Shown here: positions 25,938 through 33,839 of the stretch, piece by piece
How the letters are laid out: the number at the start of each line of letters is the position of its first letter
Numbering within the stretch: position 1 is the first letter of the stretch
Assembly (NCBI GenBank): GCA_035494735.1
Contig: DATJGS010000037.1
Span: 62,001-126,000 of the forward strand
Source: DATJGS01 sp035494735
GTDB lineage: Bacteria; Eisenbacteria; RBG-16-71-46
Direction of reading: 5' to 3'
Length of the DNA: 64,000 nt
Notes under the pieces: generated by a model
What the model was told of the DNA's origin: nothing
The model's database searches: none
What the model saw: the letters and a program-made list of their open reading frames with translations, nothing else
Position numbers and translations under genes: made by a program

Positions 25938-26867
25938 ATGACTACTGGGATCGTCGTCGATTCGGTCACCAAGACCTACCGCGGTGGCGCGGTGCGGGCG
26001 CTCGACAGTGTTTCGTTGAACATCGCGCCGGGTGAGGTGTTCGGGATCATTGGGCCGAACGGCGCGGGCAAGACCACGTTGTTCGGGTGCCTGCTCGGGT
26101 TTCTCCGGCCCGATTCGGGGCGCGTCACCGTGGATGGCCATGCGGTCGACGATCTCGAGATCCGGCGCGTGACCGGCTACCTGCCGGAGCGCCTCGTGCT
26201 CGATCGCTGGATGCGCGGGCGCGAGTTCCTCGCGTACCACCACGCGCTCGCCGGGCTGCACTCGGGGGATCGTGCGCGCGACGTCGAGCAGAGCCTGGCG
26301 CGCGTCGGACTCGAGCCCGAAGCGGGCGCGCGGCCGGTGCGCAAGTATTCGCGCGGCATGCTGCAGCGGCTCGGGCTCGCGCAGGCGCTGCTCGGTCACC
26401 CGCGCTGGGTGTTCCTCGACGAGCCGGCCTCGGGCGTCGATCCGGCGGGCGTCGTGCTGTTCCGCCGGCTGCTCGCCGACCTGAAGGGTCGCGGCGTCAC
26501 CGTGCTGCTCAACTCGCACCAGCTCGACCAGGTCGAGCGCGTGTGCGACCGCGTCGCGTACGTCAGCAAAGGGCGGGTCGAGGCCATCGAAACGGTGAGC
26601 GCGGGCGCCGGCGAGTCGCGCGTGCTGCGCGTGCGCTGGGCGGCCGGCGGCGCGACGCCCACGCCCGAAGCGCTGCGCGCGCTCGCGGAGCGCGCCGGTG
26701 CCACGCTCGAGAGCGCGGGCGCGACCGAACTGCGCGTCGCCGTGACCGACGACGCCGGCGCCGCGCGCCTCCTGTCCGCGCTCGTCGCGTCCGGCCTGCC
26801 GGTGACCGAGGCGGCGCCCGAGGAAGGGCGCCTCGAGCGCCTGTTCCTGGAAGGCGGCGCGTCGTGA
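25938..26867 (+). CDS. ABC-2 type transporter ATPase
   Basis: A 309-residue ATPase: Walker A IGPNGAGKTT near residues 39-48, signature KYSRGMLQRLGLAQALLG, Walker B WVFLDEPASGVDP and the H-loop LNSHQLDQVE. The ~95-residue C-terminal extension is typical of ATPases serving ABC-2 permeases. ATG 25938 is chosen as the ATG closest to conserved sequence; the frame is open to 25887. It overlaps the permease gene by 4 bases. With the thioredoxin-like gene it forms a three-gene operon that may export a component or support assembly of a redox protein; the substrate is unknown. Confidence 0.88.
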   Translation: MTTGIVVDSVTKTYRGGAVRALDSVSLNIAPGEVFGIIGPNGAGKTTLFGCLLGFLRPDSGRVTVDGHAVDDLEIRRVTGYLPERLVLDRWMRGREFLAYHHALAGLHSGDRARDVEQSLARVGLEPEAGARPVRKYSRGMLQRLGLAQALLGHPRWVFLDEPASGVDPAGVVLFRRLLADLKGRGVTVLLNSHQLDQVERVCDRVAYVSKGRVEAIETVSAGAGESRVLRVRWAAGGATPTPEALRALAERAGATLESAGATELRVAVTDDAGAARLLSALVASGLPVTEAAPEEGRLERLFLEGGAS

Positions 26868-27580
26868 TCCATTCGACGCTGATCCAGGCGCTGCTCCGCC
26901 AGCGCGCGGCCAGCCCGGTGCGCATGGCGCTGCTGCTGTTCATGTTCTTCGCGCCGATCCTGATCACCGCCAGCGCGCCCGGGCTCGGGCTCGGCCCGCT
27001 GGGCAACGGCTACGGCATCGTCATCGTGATCGCCGCCGGCATGATCGGGCAGGACGTTTCGTCCGGCGTGCTGCAGCTGCTGCTGGCGCGACCGATCCGC
27101 CGCGACACGTACGTGCTGAGCCGCTGGCTCGGCGCCGCGCTCGGCGGCTTCGGGTTGATCGCGGTGCAGGCCGGACTGTGCACGCTCGTGCTGTGGATGC
27201 GCGGCGCGCCGCCCGACACACGCGACCTCGCGCTGCTGCTCGGCGACAACCTGCTGCTCGCGCTCGGCCTGTGCGCCGTGCTCGCGCTGTGTTCGTCGCT
27301 GCTCGGCGGCCTCGGCGACCTGGCCATCCTGTTCCTGGCGACGCTCGCCGCGAAGCTCATGGAGGGCGCGAGCCAGCTCGCGCACTCGCCGATCCTCGGC
27401 CGCGTCGGCACGGAACTCGAGAACGTGTGCATCCCGCAGATCCACCTGTTCGAATTCATGAGCCCGTCCGGCCCGCCGTGGTTCGCGATCGTGTCGTACG
27501 TCTCCACGGTCGTGCTGTGCCTGGCGCTGGCCATCGTGGTCGTGAATCGCAAGGAGCTGTCGTATGCCGCCGCCGGATGA
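26864..27580 (+). CDS. ABC-2 type permease
   Basis: A 238-residue protein with about six membrane helices (for example RMALLLFMFFAPILITA, YGIVIVIAAGMIG, LGAALGGFGLIAVQAGLCTLVL, LLLALGLCAVLALCSSLLGGLG, IVSYVSTVVLCLALAIVVV). The start is GTG 26864 by GTGA overlap with the ATPase gene. The loop DVSSGVLQLLLARPIRRDTYVLSRWLG is the conserved cytoplasmic coupling segment of ABC-2 permeases of the NosY type. It pairs with the ATPase encoded immediately upstream. Confidence 0.83.
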   Translation: MIHSTLIQALLRQRAASPVRMALLLFMFFAPILITASAPGLGLGPLGNGYGIVIVIAAGMIGQDVSSGVLQLLLARPIRRDTYVLSRWLGAALGGFGLIAVQAGLCTLVLWMRGAPPDTRDLALLLGDNLLLALGLCAVLALCSSLLGGLGDLAILFLATLAAKLMEGASQLAHSPILGRVGTELENVCIPQIHLFEFMSPSGPPWFAIVSYVSTVVLCLALAIVVVNRKELSYAAAG

Positions 27581-28157
27581 CGCTCGCGGGCAAGGCACGC
27601 GGCAGACGCCGACCGTGCTGCTCGCGCTCGCCGCGCTGCTGCTCGTGGCGCGCGTCGTCGTGGGCGTGATGGACGCGCGGCACCCGCGCGAGAAGGCCGA
27701 CCTCGTCGCGTGGCAGCCGATCGCCGAGGCCGGCTCGCGCGCCGCGCAGACCGGGCGCCCGGTGCTCTACGAATTCAGCGCCGCCTGGTGCGGACCGTGC
27801 CAGGCCATGAAGCGCGAAGTGTTCGCCGACCCCGACGCCGCGGCCGAGATCAGCCGTTCGTTCGTGCCGGTCCAGGTCGTGGATCGGCAGCGCGAGGACG
27901 GCCACAATCCGCCCGACGTCCAGGAGCTGGAAGAGCGCTATCACATCGACGGGTTTCCCATGCTCGTCGTCGTCGCCCCGGGCATCGAGCCGCAGACGCT
28001 GAACGGCTACCCGGGCGCCGACGAGACGCGGCGCTGGCTGCAGGGCGCGATGATGCGCGCGAGTGTGGGCGGAGCGCGGCTGCAGCCAGGATCTCCGCTC
28101 GGCGGCGACGGCGCGAACGGCGCGAACGCGCCCGACACGTTGCGCCGCCTGCGCTGA
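27564..28157 (+). CDS. Membrane-anchored thioredoxin-fold protein
   Basis: A 197-residue protein with an N-terminal membrane anchor (residues ~17-35, VLLALAALLLVARVVVGVM) and a thioredoxin domain with W75-C76-G77-P78-C79 and the cis-proline loop DGFPMLVVV. AGGAG lies 7 bases before the ATG, inside the end of the permease gene (17-base overlap). The domain most likely faces the periplasm and reduces or isomerises disulfides, as TlpA or DsbD-type domains do. The last ~35 residues are low complexity. Coupling to an ABC-2 transporter suggests the pair supports maturation of an exported factor. Confidence 0.88.
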   Translation: MPPPDDARGQGTRQTPTVLLALAALLLVARVVVGVMDARHPREKADLVAWQPIAEAGSRAAQTGRPVLYEFSAAWCGPCQAMKREVFADPDAAAEISRSFVPVQVVDRQREDGHNPPDVQELEERYHIDGFPMLVVVAPGIEPQTLNGYPGADETRRWLQGAMMRASVGGARLQPGSPLGGDGANGANAPDTLRRLR

Positions 28158-28176
28158 CGCATCGGCCCCCCCTCGT

Positions 28177-30588
28177 TCACGCCACCCGCCGCCCCGAGGC
28201 CGGGGTCGCGGTGCGGCGCCGCGCGCTCCACGCCAGCACCGGACCCAGCGCCATCAGCAGCGCCGCGAGCGCGGCCGCGAGCATGGCGCCGCGCGTGACG
28301 GCCGCCCCCGCGCTCCAGCCCGGCGGCTCGTAGCGCATCTCGACGTGGTGCGCCCCGGCGGGCAGCGCGACGCCGCGCACGAGATCGTCGACGCGCACGA
28401 GCCGCGCCTCCGCCCCATCGACGCGCGCCGTCCATCCCGGCAACAAGGGATCGGCGACCACGAGGAACGCGCGATCGCCCGCCACGACGTCGAGCCGCAG
28501 CCGATCGGGACTGTCCTCGATCCAGCGCACGCGCGCCGTGCCGGAGCCGGGGTACGCGCCGGCCACGTCCGGCGCTTCGGCCACGGCTTCGCGGTCCGCG
28601 CGAAAGTCGGGCGCGAACAGCCGCGCGCGGGCCTCCTCGTCTCCCGCGGCGGAACTCACCCACGGCACGCAGTACGCGCGTGGCCGGGCGTGCGTGAGGC
28701 GGATGACGCTGCGCGGCCCGCTGGAATCCACGACCGTCCACACCTCCGGGTCGCCGGGCGTGTCGCGCTCGACCTCGGCGTAGCGCACCGCGAGCGCGCA
28801 TAGCGCTTCGTAATGCGCCGGCAGGCCGGCCGCGAACAGATCGCTCCATGCCCGGTCGACCGCGCCATGGACGCCCGTCACCGAGCGCGCGCGCCACGCG
28901 ATCCAGTCGTTCGTCGAGACGAGCGCGGGGTCGAGCGGCAGGACGCGCGCCCGAGGATCCGCCGCCGCCACGCGCGCGAGCGCCGGCGGCGGCGGCGCGG
29001 CCAGACGCGCGGCCGGGGCCCGGGTGCCTGCGAGGAACGGCACGCTCACCGACGCCAGGTCGAGCGCGTGCAGCGCGAGCGCCAACGGCAGCGGCCAGCG
29101 CCGCGCCGTGCCGTCGCGCGACAACAGCCACGCCGCCGCCGCGCCGCCGAGCAGCACGCCGCGCCACGCGAGATCGAGGCCCGCGGCGCTGGCCGCGGCT
29201 CGCGCCACGTCGGGCGCAATGCCGGGATGCAGCTGGCGGCTGAGCGCGGCGAGGCCGTCGCGCAACGGAAACGTCGCGAGGCTCAAGCCCGCCAGCGTTC
29301 CGAGCGCCGCCGCGCCGGCCATGCGCCCGAGCGCGCGGCGCGGCACGCGGCTCGCGGCGTACGCGCGGGTCGCGCGCTCGAGCCCCAGCGCCGACGCGAG
29401 CACGAGCGCGAACTGGGTGAGGATCAGCCACACCGACGCCACGCGGAACCCGGCGAACACGGGCAGCGCGGCGCGCAGCCAGTGGTCGAGCGGCCCCAGG
29501 TGCGCGCCGAGCGCGAGCAGCACGCCGCACGCGCCGGCGCCGGCCAGCCACAGCACGGGACCGGACTCGCCGCGCCGCCTCGGCCAGGCGATCAGCGCGA
29601 GCGCAGAGACCAGGGTGCCCGCGAACGGTGGATAGTCGGTCTTGCCCATGCCGCCCCAGTACGCGGGCCCGCCGAAGCCCACGGCGCGCGGCCAGACGAG
29701 TGACACGAGATCGCGAAACGCGACGCTGTAGCGCTCGACCTCGGAGGCCGCGACGCCGCCCGGACCGCCGCGTACCGACAGCGCGCCGTAGGACAGCGCC
29801 GGCCACCACACCGCGGCGCCGAGCGCGAGCCCCAGCGCGGCCGCGGCGCCGGTCAGGAGCAGACGGCGCGGCGCGCGAAAGCGCCACGCGCGCTCGATCG
29901 CGAAGCCGGCGAGCAGCGCGCCTCCGGCCAGGACCATCTGCGGATGCCCGGCCAGGATCTGGACGCCGAGCACGGCCGCGAGCGCGAGCGCGGCGCGCGC
30001 GGCCCGCGGCGTGTCGCGCGCCGCGAAGACGTGGTGCGCGAGCAGCAGCGGCACGGGGATGAGCGCGGCCGCGAACACCTGCGCGTCGTGTCCGAACGCG
30101 AGCGGCACGAGCAGGCTCGGTAGCAGCCCCCAGCCGATGCCCGCCCACAGCATGCCCTCCACGCCGCAACCCCACAGCGCGCGCGCGAGCAGGGCCATGC
30201 CGAGCGTGCCGGCCAGGTGCGCGAGCAGCGGCGCCCACAGCGGCGGCGCCCACGGCGCGCGATTCAGCGCCTCCCACGCGTCGAGCAGCGGATCGGGCAG
30301 GTACTGCGGCCGCGCGTCGGCGAGGCTGGCCGCGGACGGCAGCCCGAGGAACACGTACGGATTCCAGAACGTGCGCGTGTGCGTGTCGCGCCAGCGCTCG
30401 CTCGAGTACTCGGCAAAGCGCCGGTACGAGGTCGCGTCGCCGGCCACGAACGCACGGTGCGCGAACAGTTCGGGCGCGAACAACGCGCTCCATCCGAGCG
30501 CGAGCACGAGGAGCGCGGTGGCCACGGGCCGCGCCCGCCCCCTACGCGCCGCTTCGACGTCTCGCGCCACTTCGATTCGTTTCGCCAT
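28177..30588 (-). CDS. YfhO-like polytopic membrane protein
   Basis: An 803-residue protein with about 12 hydrophobic helices in the first ~530 residues and a periplasmic C-terminal part. The N-terminal loop (FVAGDATSYRRFAEYSSER, FWNPYVFLGLP) and the C-terminal FLVVADPLLPGWTARVDG with VALPAGAHHVEMRYEPPGW match the YfhO/GT-C-type family, whose Gram-positive members are linked to glycosylation of lipoteichoic acid. A glycosyltransferase-like role on the outer face of the membrane is inferred; lipid-linked sugar use is not shown. It is the last gene of a minus-strand cluster starting at 34805 but is separated by a 340-bp gap. Confidence 0.8.
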   Translation of the reverse strand: MAKRIEVARDVEAARRGRARPVATALLVLALGWSALFAPELFAHRAFVAGDATSYRRFAEYSSERWRDTHTRTFWNPYVFLGLPSAASLADARPQYLPDPLLDAWEALNRAPWAPPLWAPLLAHLAGTLGMALLARALWGCGVEGMLWAGIGWGLLPSLLVPLAFGHDAQVFAAALIPVPLLLAHHVFAARDTPRAARAALALAAVLGVQILAGHPQMVLAGGALLAGFAIERAWRFRAPRRLLLTGAAAALGLALGAAVWWPALSYGALSVRGGPGGVAASEVERYSVAFRDLVSLVWPRAVGFGGPAYWGGMGKTDYPPFAGTLVSALALIAWPRRRGESGPVLWLAGAGACGVLLALGAHLGPLDHWLRAALPVFAGFRVASVWLILTQFALVLASALGLERATRAYAASRVPRRALGRMAGAAALGTLAGLSLATFPLRDGLAALSRQLHPGIAPDVARAAASAAGLDLAWRGVLLGGAAAAWLLSRDGTARRWPLPLALALHALDLASVSVPFLAGTRAPAARLAAPPPPALARVAAADPRARVLPLDPALVSTNDWIAWRARSVTGVHGAVDRAWSDLFAAGLPAHYEALCALAVRYAEVERDTPGDPEVWTVVDSSGPRSVIRLTHARPRAYCVPWVSSAAGDEEARARLFAPDFRADREAVAEAPDVAGAYPGSGTARVRWIEDSPDRLRLDVVAGDRAFLVVADPLLPGWTARVDGAEARLVRVDDLVRGVALPAGAHHVEMRYEPPGWSAGAAVTRGAMLAAALAALLMALGPVLAWSARRRTATPASGRRVA

Positions 30589-30928
30589 GCACTCTTCACC
30601 ACCCGGTCCGGTCGACGTTGGCTCTGGCGATGGAAGCGAAGCACGGCGCGTCCCGCGCGCGCCGCAGCGCGCTCACGCACGCGACATCCCGGCGACCGGC
30701 GTGGCGCGTACGCCAGCGAGCGGGCGAGCGGATGGGAGCGCGATCCCGACGCACGAGCGGACGAAGCGCGATCGCGGCGCGACGAGCGGACGAGAGCGCG
30801 ATCGCGACGCACGGCCGGACGAGCGCGGGCGCGAACGTCCGCGCCGAAAGCGTGGGCCGAAAGCGTGGGACGGAGACTCGAAGCGGGAGTCGAAGGCGCG
30901 CCGCGCGCAACCGGATGTCGCGGCTTCG
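30589..30928. other. 340-bp intergenic region with degenerate repeats
   Basis: No gene is convincing. The region is full of short GAGCG/GCGCGATC repeats (see 30737-30824) and a 13-base direct duplication containing GAAAGCGTGGG around 30846-30872. No clear promoter for the downstream YfhO-like gene was found. Confidence 0.5.
30737..30824. repeat. Degenerate tandem repeat, three units of 28-31 bp
   Basis: Units 30737-30764, 30765-30795 and 30796-30824 all begin GCGCGATC and contain GACGAGC or GGACGA near their ends. They are imperfect copies in the gap between the YfhO-like gene and the hydrolase gene. Confidence 0.6.
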
Positions 30929-31783
30929 CTAGCGGGCGGCCACCCAGTCCGTGCCGCTGCGCGCGAAGCGCTCGATCAGGGACGCGAGCGCGTCCGGTCG
31001 ATCGAGCATGATGAAGTGCCCGCAGCCCTCGAGGCGGGTCGGCGTCAGCCGCGGCACGCGCGCGTAGCCCAGCGATTCGGCGACGGCCGGCCACGCTTCG
31101 TCCTTGGCCCACGACCTCTCGGCGAGCACGGCGAGCACCGGCATCCGGAGCCGCGCCGCGTCGCGCGACAGATCGGCGCTGAGCGCGAGGCGGATCCACG
31201 GCTTCACGTTCGCCGGGTCCAGTTCGCGCACCTCCTGATACAGCGCGAGCCCCTGCAGCGAGTCGCGTCCGAACGCGCCGTACGCGGTGCGCAGCACGTG
31301 ATCGTAGTCGCCATCGAGTGCGCCGAGCAGCGCCGTGCGTCCGGCCGCGTCGACCTGCGGGCGCAGCGCGGTCTCGACCAGCACCAGGCACTTGACGCGC
31401 TCCGGATGATCGATGGCTTCCGCGGTGGCCACGAGGCCGCCGAGCGAGTGGCCGACGAGCACGACCGGGCCGCCGTCGATGCGCGCGAGCGCGCGGTCCA
31501 GCGCGGCCTCGGCGCGATCGAGGGAAAACGGATCGGGCATCTCGCTTTCGCCGTGGCCGGGCAGATCCACGAGCGTCACGCGCCAATGCGCGGCGAGCCG
31601 CCGCGCCATGGGCAGCCAGTGCGTGCTGCGGCTGCCGAGCCCGTGCACGAGCACGAGCGACGGGCCGCGGCCGAACGCATGGTAGGCCGATGGCGCGACC
31701 GGCCGCGCGCCCGAGAACGCGAGGGCGAGCGTGGCCACGGCGGCAATCAACGTGAGCGAGAGCCAGAAGCGGGTTCGGTTCAT
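30929..31783 (-). CDS. Alpha/beta hydrolase, membrane-anchored or secreted
   Basis: A 284-residue protein with an N-terminal hydrophobic segment (residues 7-24) that acts as signal or anchor. The hydrolase fold is intact: oxyanion region LVLVHGLGSRSTHW, DLPGHGES, nucleophile elbow GHSLGG with S113, a candidate acid in the VLAVLAERSW region and the catalytic His in GCGHFIMLDRPD. ATG 31783 is chosen over 31813 because the signal follows it directly. It belongs to a minus-strand cluster with a TPR membrane protein and a second, degenerate hydrolase that is clearly a paralogue. The substrate is unknown. Confidence 0.85.
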   Translation of the reverse strand: MNRTRFWLSLTLIAAVATLALAFSGARPVAPSAYHAFGRGPSLVLVHGLGSRSTHWLPMARRLAAHWRVTLVDLPGHGESEMPDPFSLDRAEAALDRALARIDGGPVVLVGHSLGGLVATAEAIDHPERVKCLVLVETALRPQVDAAGRTALLGALDGDYDHVLRTAYGAFGRDSLQGLALYQEVRELDPANVKPWIRLALSADLSRDAARLRMPVLAVLAERSWAKDEAWPAVAESLGYARVPRLTPTRLEGCGHFIMLDRPDALASLIERFARSGTDWVAAR

Positions 31784-31876
31784 GGGCGGTTCGACGCGCG
31801 TGACGACGCGCATCGCCGCGGGGTTATCGGCAGGAGCGCGCCGGCGCTGAACCGGAACGACGGGCGCGATCCGGGC

Positions 31877-33838
31877 CTAGCGAACCGGCCGCGCGGCGGC
31901 GCCGGCGTCGTGGCGGCGCACCAGCTCGGCCGCGGCCGGCCACACTTCGGGGCGATGCCGGAGGTAGTCCTGCACCTCCGCGCCGGCGCCCGGCCGCCGG
32001 ATCACCGCGCGCAGCGAGTCATTGGCCACCGCGGCCAGCTCGCTGTCACCGCGCGCCGTGGCCGCCCCGGCCAGGCCGAGCCAGCCCAGCGCGTCGCCGG
32101 GCGAGATGCCGAGCAGCGTGCGATACGCGCGCTCGGCGTCCGGCGGGTCACCGTCGCGCGTCGCGGCGAGCGCCCATGACAGGAACAGGCGCCGGGTCGG
32201 CGCGAGCCGTGCCGCGTTCTCGAAGCCGAGCCGCGATTCCTTCCAGCGCCCGAGCAGATCGTTGCGCTGGCCCAGGTACTCCCACGTGCGCGCGCGTTCG
32301 AACGTGGGCCGGATCGGCGCTTCTTCCGCGAACGCGTGCGCGCGCTGCAGGCCGGCTTCCACGTCGTGCGCCATGAACAGCAGCTGCAGCGTGGGAACGA
32401 CGGCGATGGCCGCGGCCGCCAGCATCAGCCGTGAACGCTTGCGACGGACCGACGTCGCGAGGACCCAGGCCGAGAGCAACGCCAGCGTGGCGCCGAACGG
32501 CGCGAACACGTCCCAGTCGCGGAACAGCCCCTGCTGCGGCTCGACGAACAGGAACAGCGGCACCCAGCCGAGCGCGAGCGCGGCCAGCACGCGACCCGCC
32601 GGATCGCGCCACGCCGTGCGCACGACCGGCCGGGCCGCCAGCAGCAGGGCCGGCGCGAGCGGCGCGAGCACGATGATCGCGCTCAGCCGATCCAGCACCC
32701 ACACCCCGCCGCCGACCGGCGCCGCGCCGCCGCCCAGCGCGGCCGGCAGGTGATGCCCGGCGTCGAACTTCGTGGCGATGCGCGCGAGCAGCGGCGCCAG
32801 CACGAGGGCGGCCAGCGCCGGAGGCCCGAACACGCGCCACGCGCCGCGCACGGCGCCGGCGCGCAGCCGGAGATGCGCGAGCACGGCGGCCGCGGGCAGC
32901 AGCGCGATCGCGGAACGGTGCGTCGCGAGGGCCAGCGCGATCGTGAGACCGAACGCCAGCGTGTGGCGGCCGTGGCGCGCGCAGCGCACCCCGAGCCACG
33001 CGGCCAGCACGGTGAGCACGACCAGCTCGCCGCTGGCCTTGGCGAATCCGGTGAGCAGCGCGAGGTGGCCTGCGAAGAACACGACGAGCGCGACCGGCAC
33101 GCGCGCCGCGGCGTCGGCGATCTCGTGCGCGAAGCACAGCGCGAGCACGGCCAGCGCCGCCGCCTCGAGCGCGCCCAGGACGCGGCCGAAGAGATTCGCG
33201 GCGCCCGCGTCACCGTGGGCCAGAGCCGGCGCGAGCAGGCCGTGGATCAGGCGATCGATGGGCAACGCCTGCGGGAACATGCGATCGAACGTTCCCGCGC
33301 CGTTCGCACCCTGGCGCAGCAGAAAATCGCCGAGGAACCACGCGCGATCGGGCAGCGCGAGCACCAGCAGCGCGCCGGCCAGCGCCGCGAGCACGAGATG
33401 GACGACGGGCGGCGTGGGCGCGAGCGGCGGCGTGGTCGACGGCAGCCGCGGCGGCGCCGGCGTGAGAGACGGCGCGGTCGCGGGTCGCGCGGGCGCGAGT
33501 GTCGGCGCGGTCCGTGGCGGTGTCGGCGTTGGCGTCGGCGCGGTCCGTGGCGGAGCCGGCGCGGGCGGCGGCACCGCTCCGAGCGCGTGTCCGGCGGGCG
33601 CCGCGGACTTGGCCCCGCCCGCCGCCGACGTGGTTCGCGGCGTGCGGCTCGCGAGGAGCGCGCCGGCCACGATCAGCGCGAGGAGCAGCCAGCTCCCCCA
33701 GCCGAACGCGGGCGACAGGAAGCGCTGCTGCGCGAGCGCCCAGCCGGCGGTGCCGGGGAGCGGCGCGAGCGCGGCGCGCAGCAGGGTCGAGGCGATGGCC
33801 CAGCCCCACAGCGCGCGCTCGACGGCGCCGCGATTCAT
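31877..33838 (-). CDS. Polytopic membrane protein with Pro/Thr-rich linker and C-terminal TPR-like region
   Basis: A 653-residue protein. Two helices at the N-terminus are followed by a low-complexity linker (residues ~70-145) of repeated A-P-T-P/R-T-A-P units, then about nine further helices (GT-C or O-antigen-ligase-like layout) and a soluble C-terminal ~130 residues with TPR-like helices (TWEYLGQRNDLLGRWKESRL, AERAYRTLLGISPGDALGWL). The loop LFVEPQQGLFRDWDVFAPFG is reminiscent of the periplasmic loops of such enzymes, but no catalytic motif is certain. It starts one base from the stop of the degenerate hydrolase gene, so the two are co-transcribed. Confidence 0.75.
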   Translation of the reverse strand: MNRGAVERALWGWAIASTLLRAALAPLPGTAGWALAQQRFLSPAFGWGSWLLLALIVAGALLASRTPRTTSAAGGAKSAAPAGHALGAVPPPAPAPPRTAPTPTPTPPRTAPTLAPARPATAPSLTPAPPRLPSTTPPLAPTPPVVHLVLAALAGALLVLALPDRAWFLGDFLLRQGANGAGTFDRMFPQALPIDRLIHGLLAPALAHGDAGAANLFGRVLGALEAAALAVLALCFAHEIADAAARVPVALVVFFAGHLALLTGFAKASGELVVLTVLAAWLGVRCARHGRHTLAFGLTIALALATHRSAIALLPAAAVLAHLRLRAGAVRGAWRVFGPPALAALVLAPLLARIATKFDAGHHLPAALGGGAAPVGGGVWVLDRLSAIIVLAPLAPALLLAARPVVRTAWRDPAGRVLAALALGWVPLFLFVEPQQGLFRDWDVFAPFGATLALLSAWVLATSVRRKRSRLMLAAAAIAVVPTLQLLFMAHDVEAGLQRAHAFAEEAPIRPTFERARTWEYLGQRNDLLGRWKESRLGFENAARLAPTRRLFLSWALAATRDGDPPDAERAYRTLLGISPGDALGWLGLAGAATARGDSELAAVANDSLRAVIRRPGAGAEVQDYLRHRPEVWPAAAELVRRHDAGAAARPVR

Positions 33839-33839
33839 T

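Noticed and set aside
28007..30493. 828-residue open frame overlapping the YfhO-like gene in another frame
   Set aside because: It is Arg/Ala-rich shadow sequence; the other frame has clear membrane helices and YfhO signatures.
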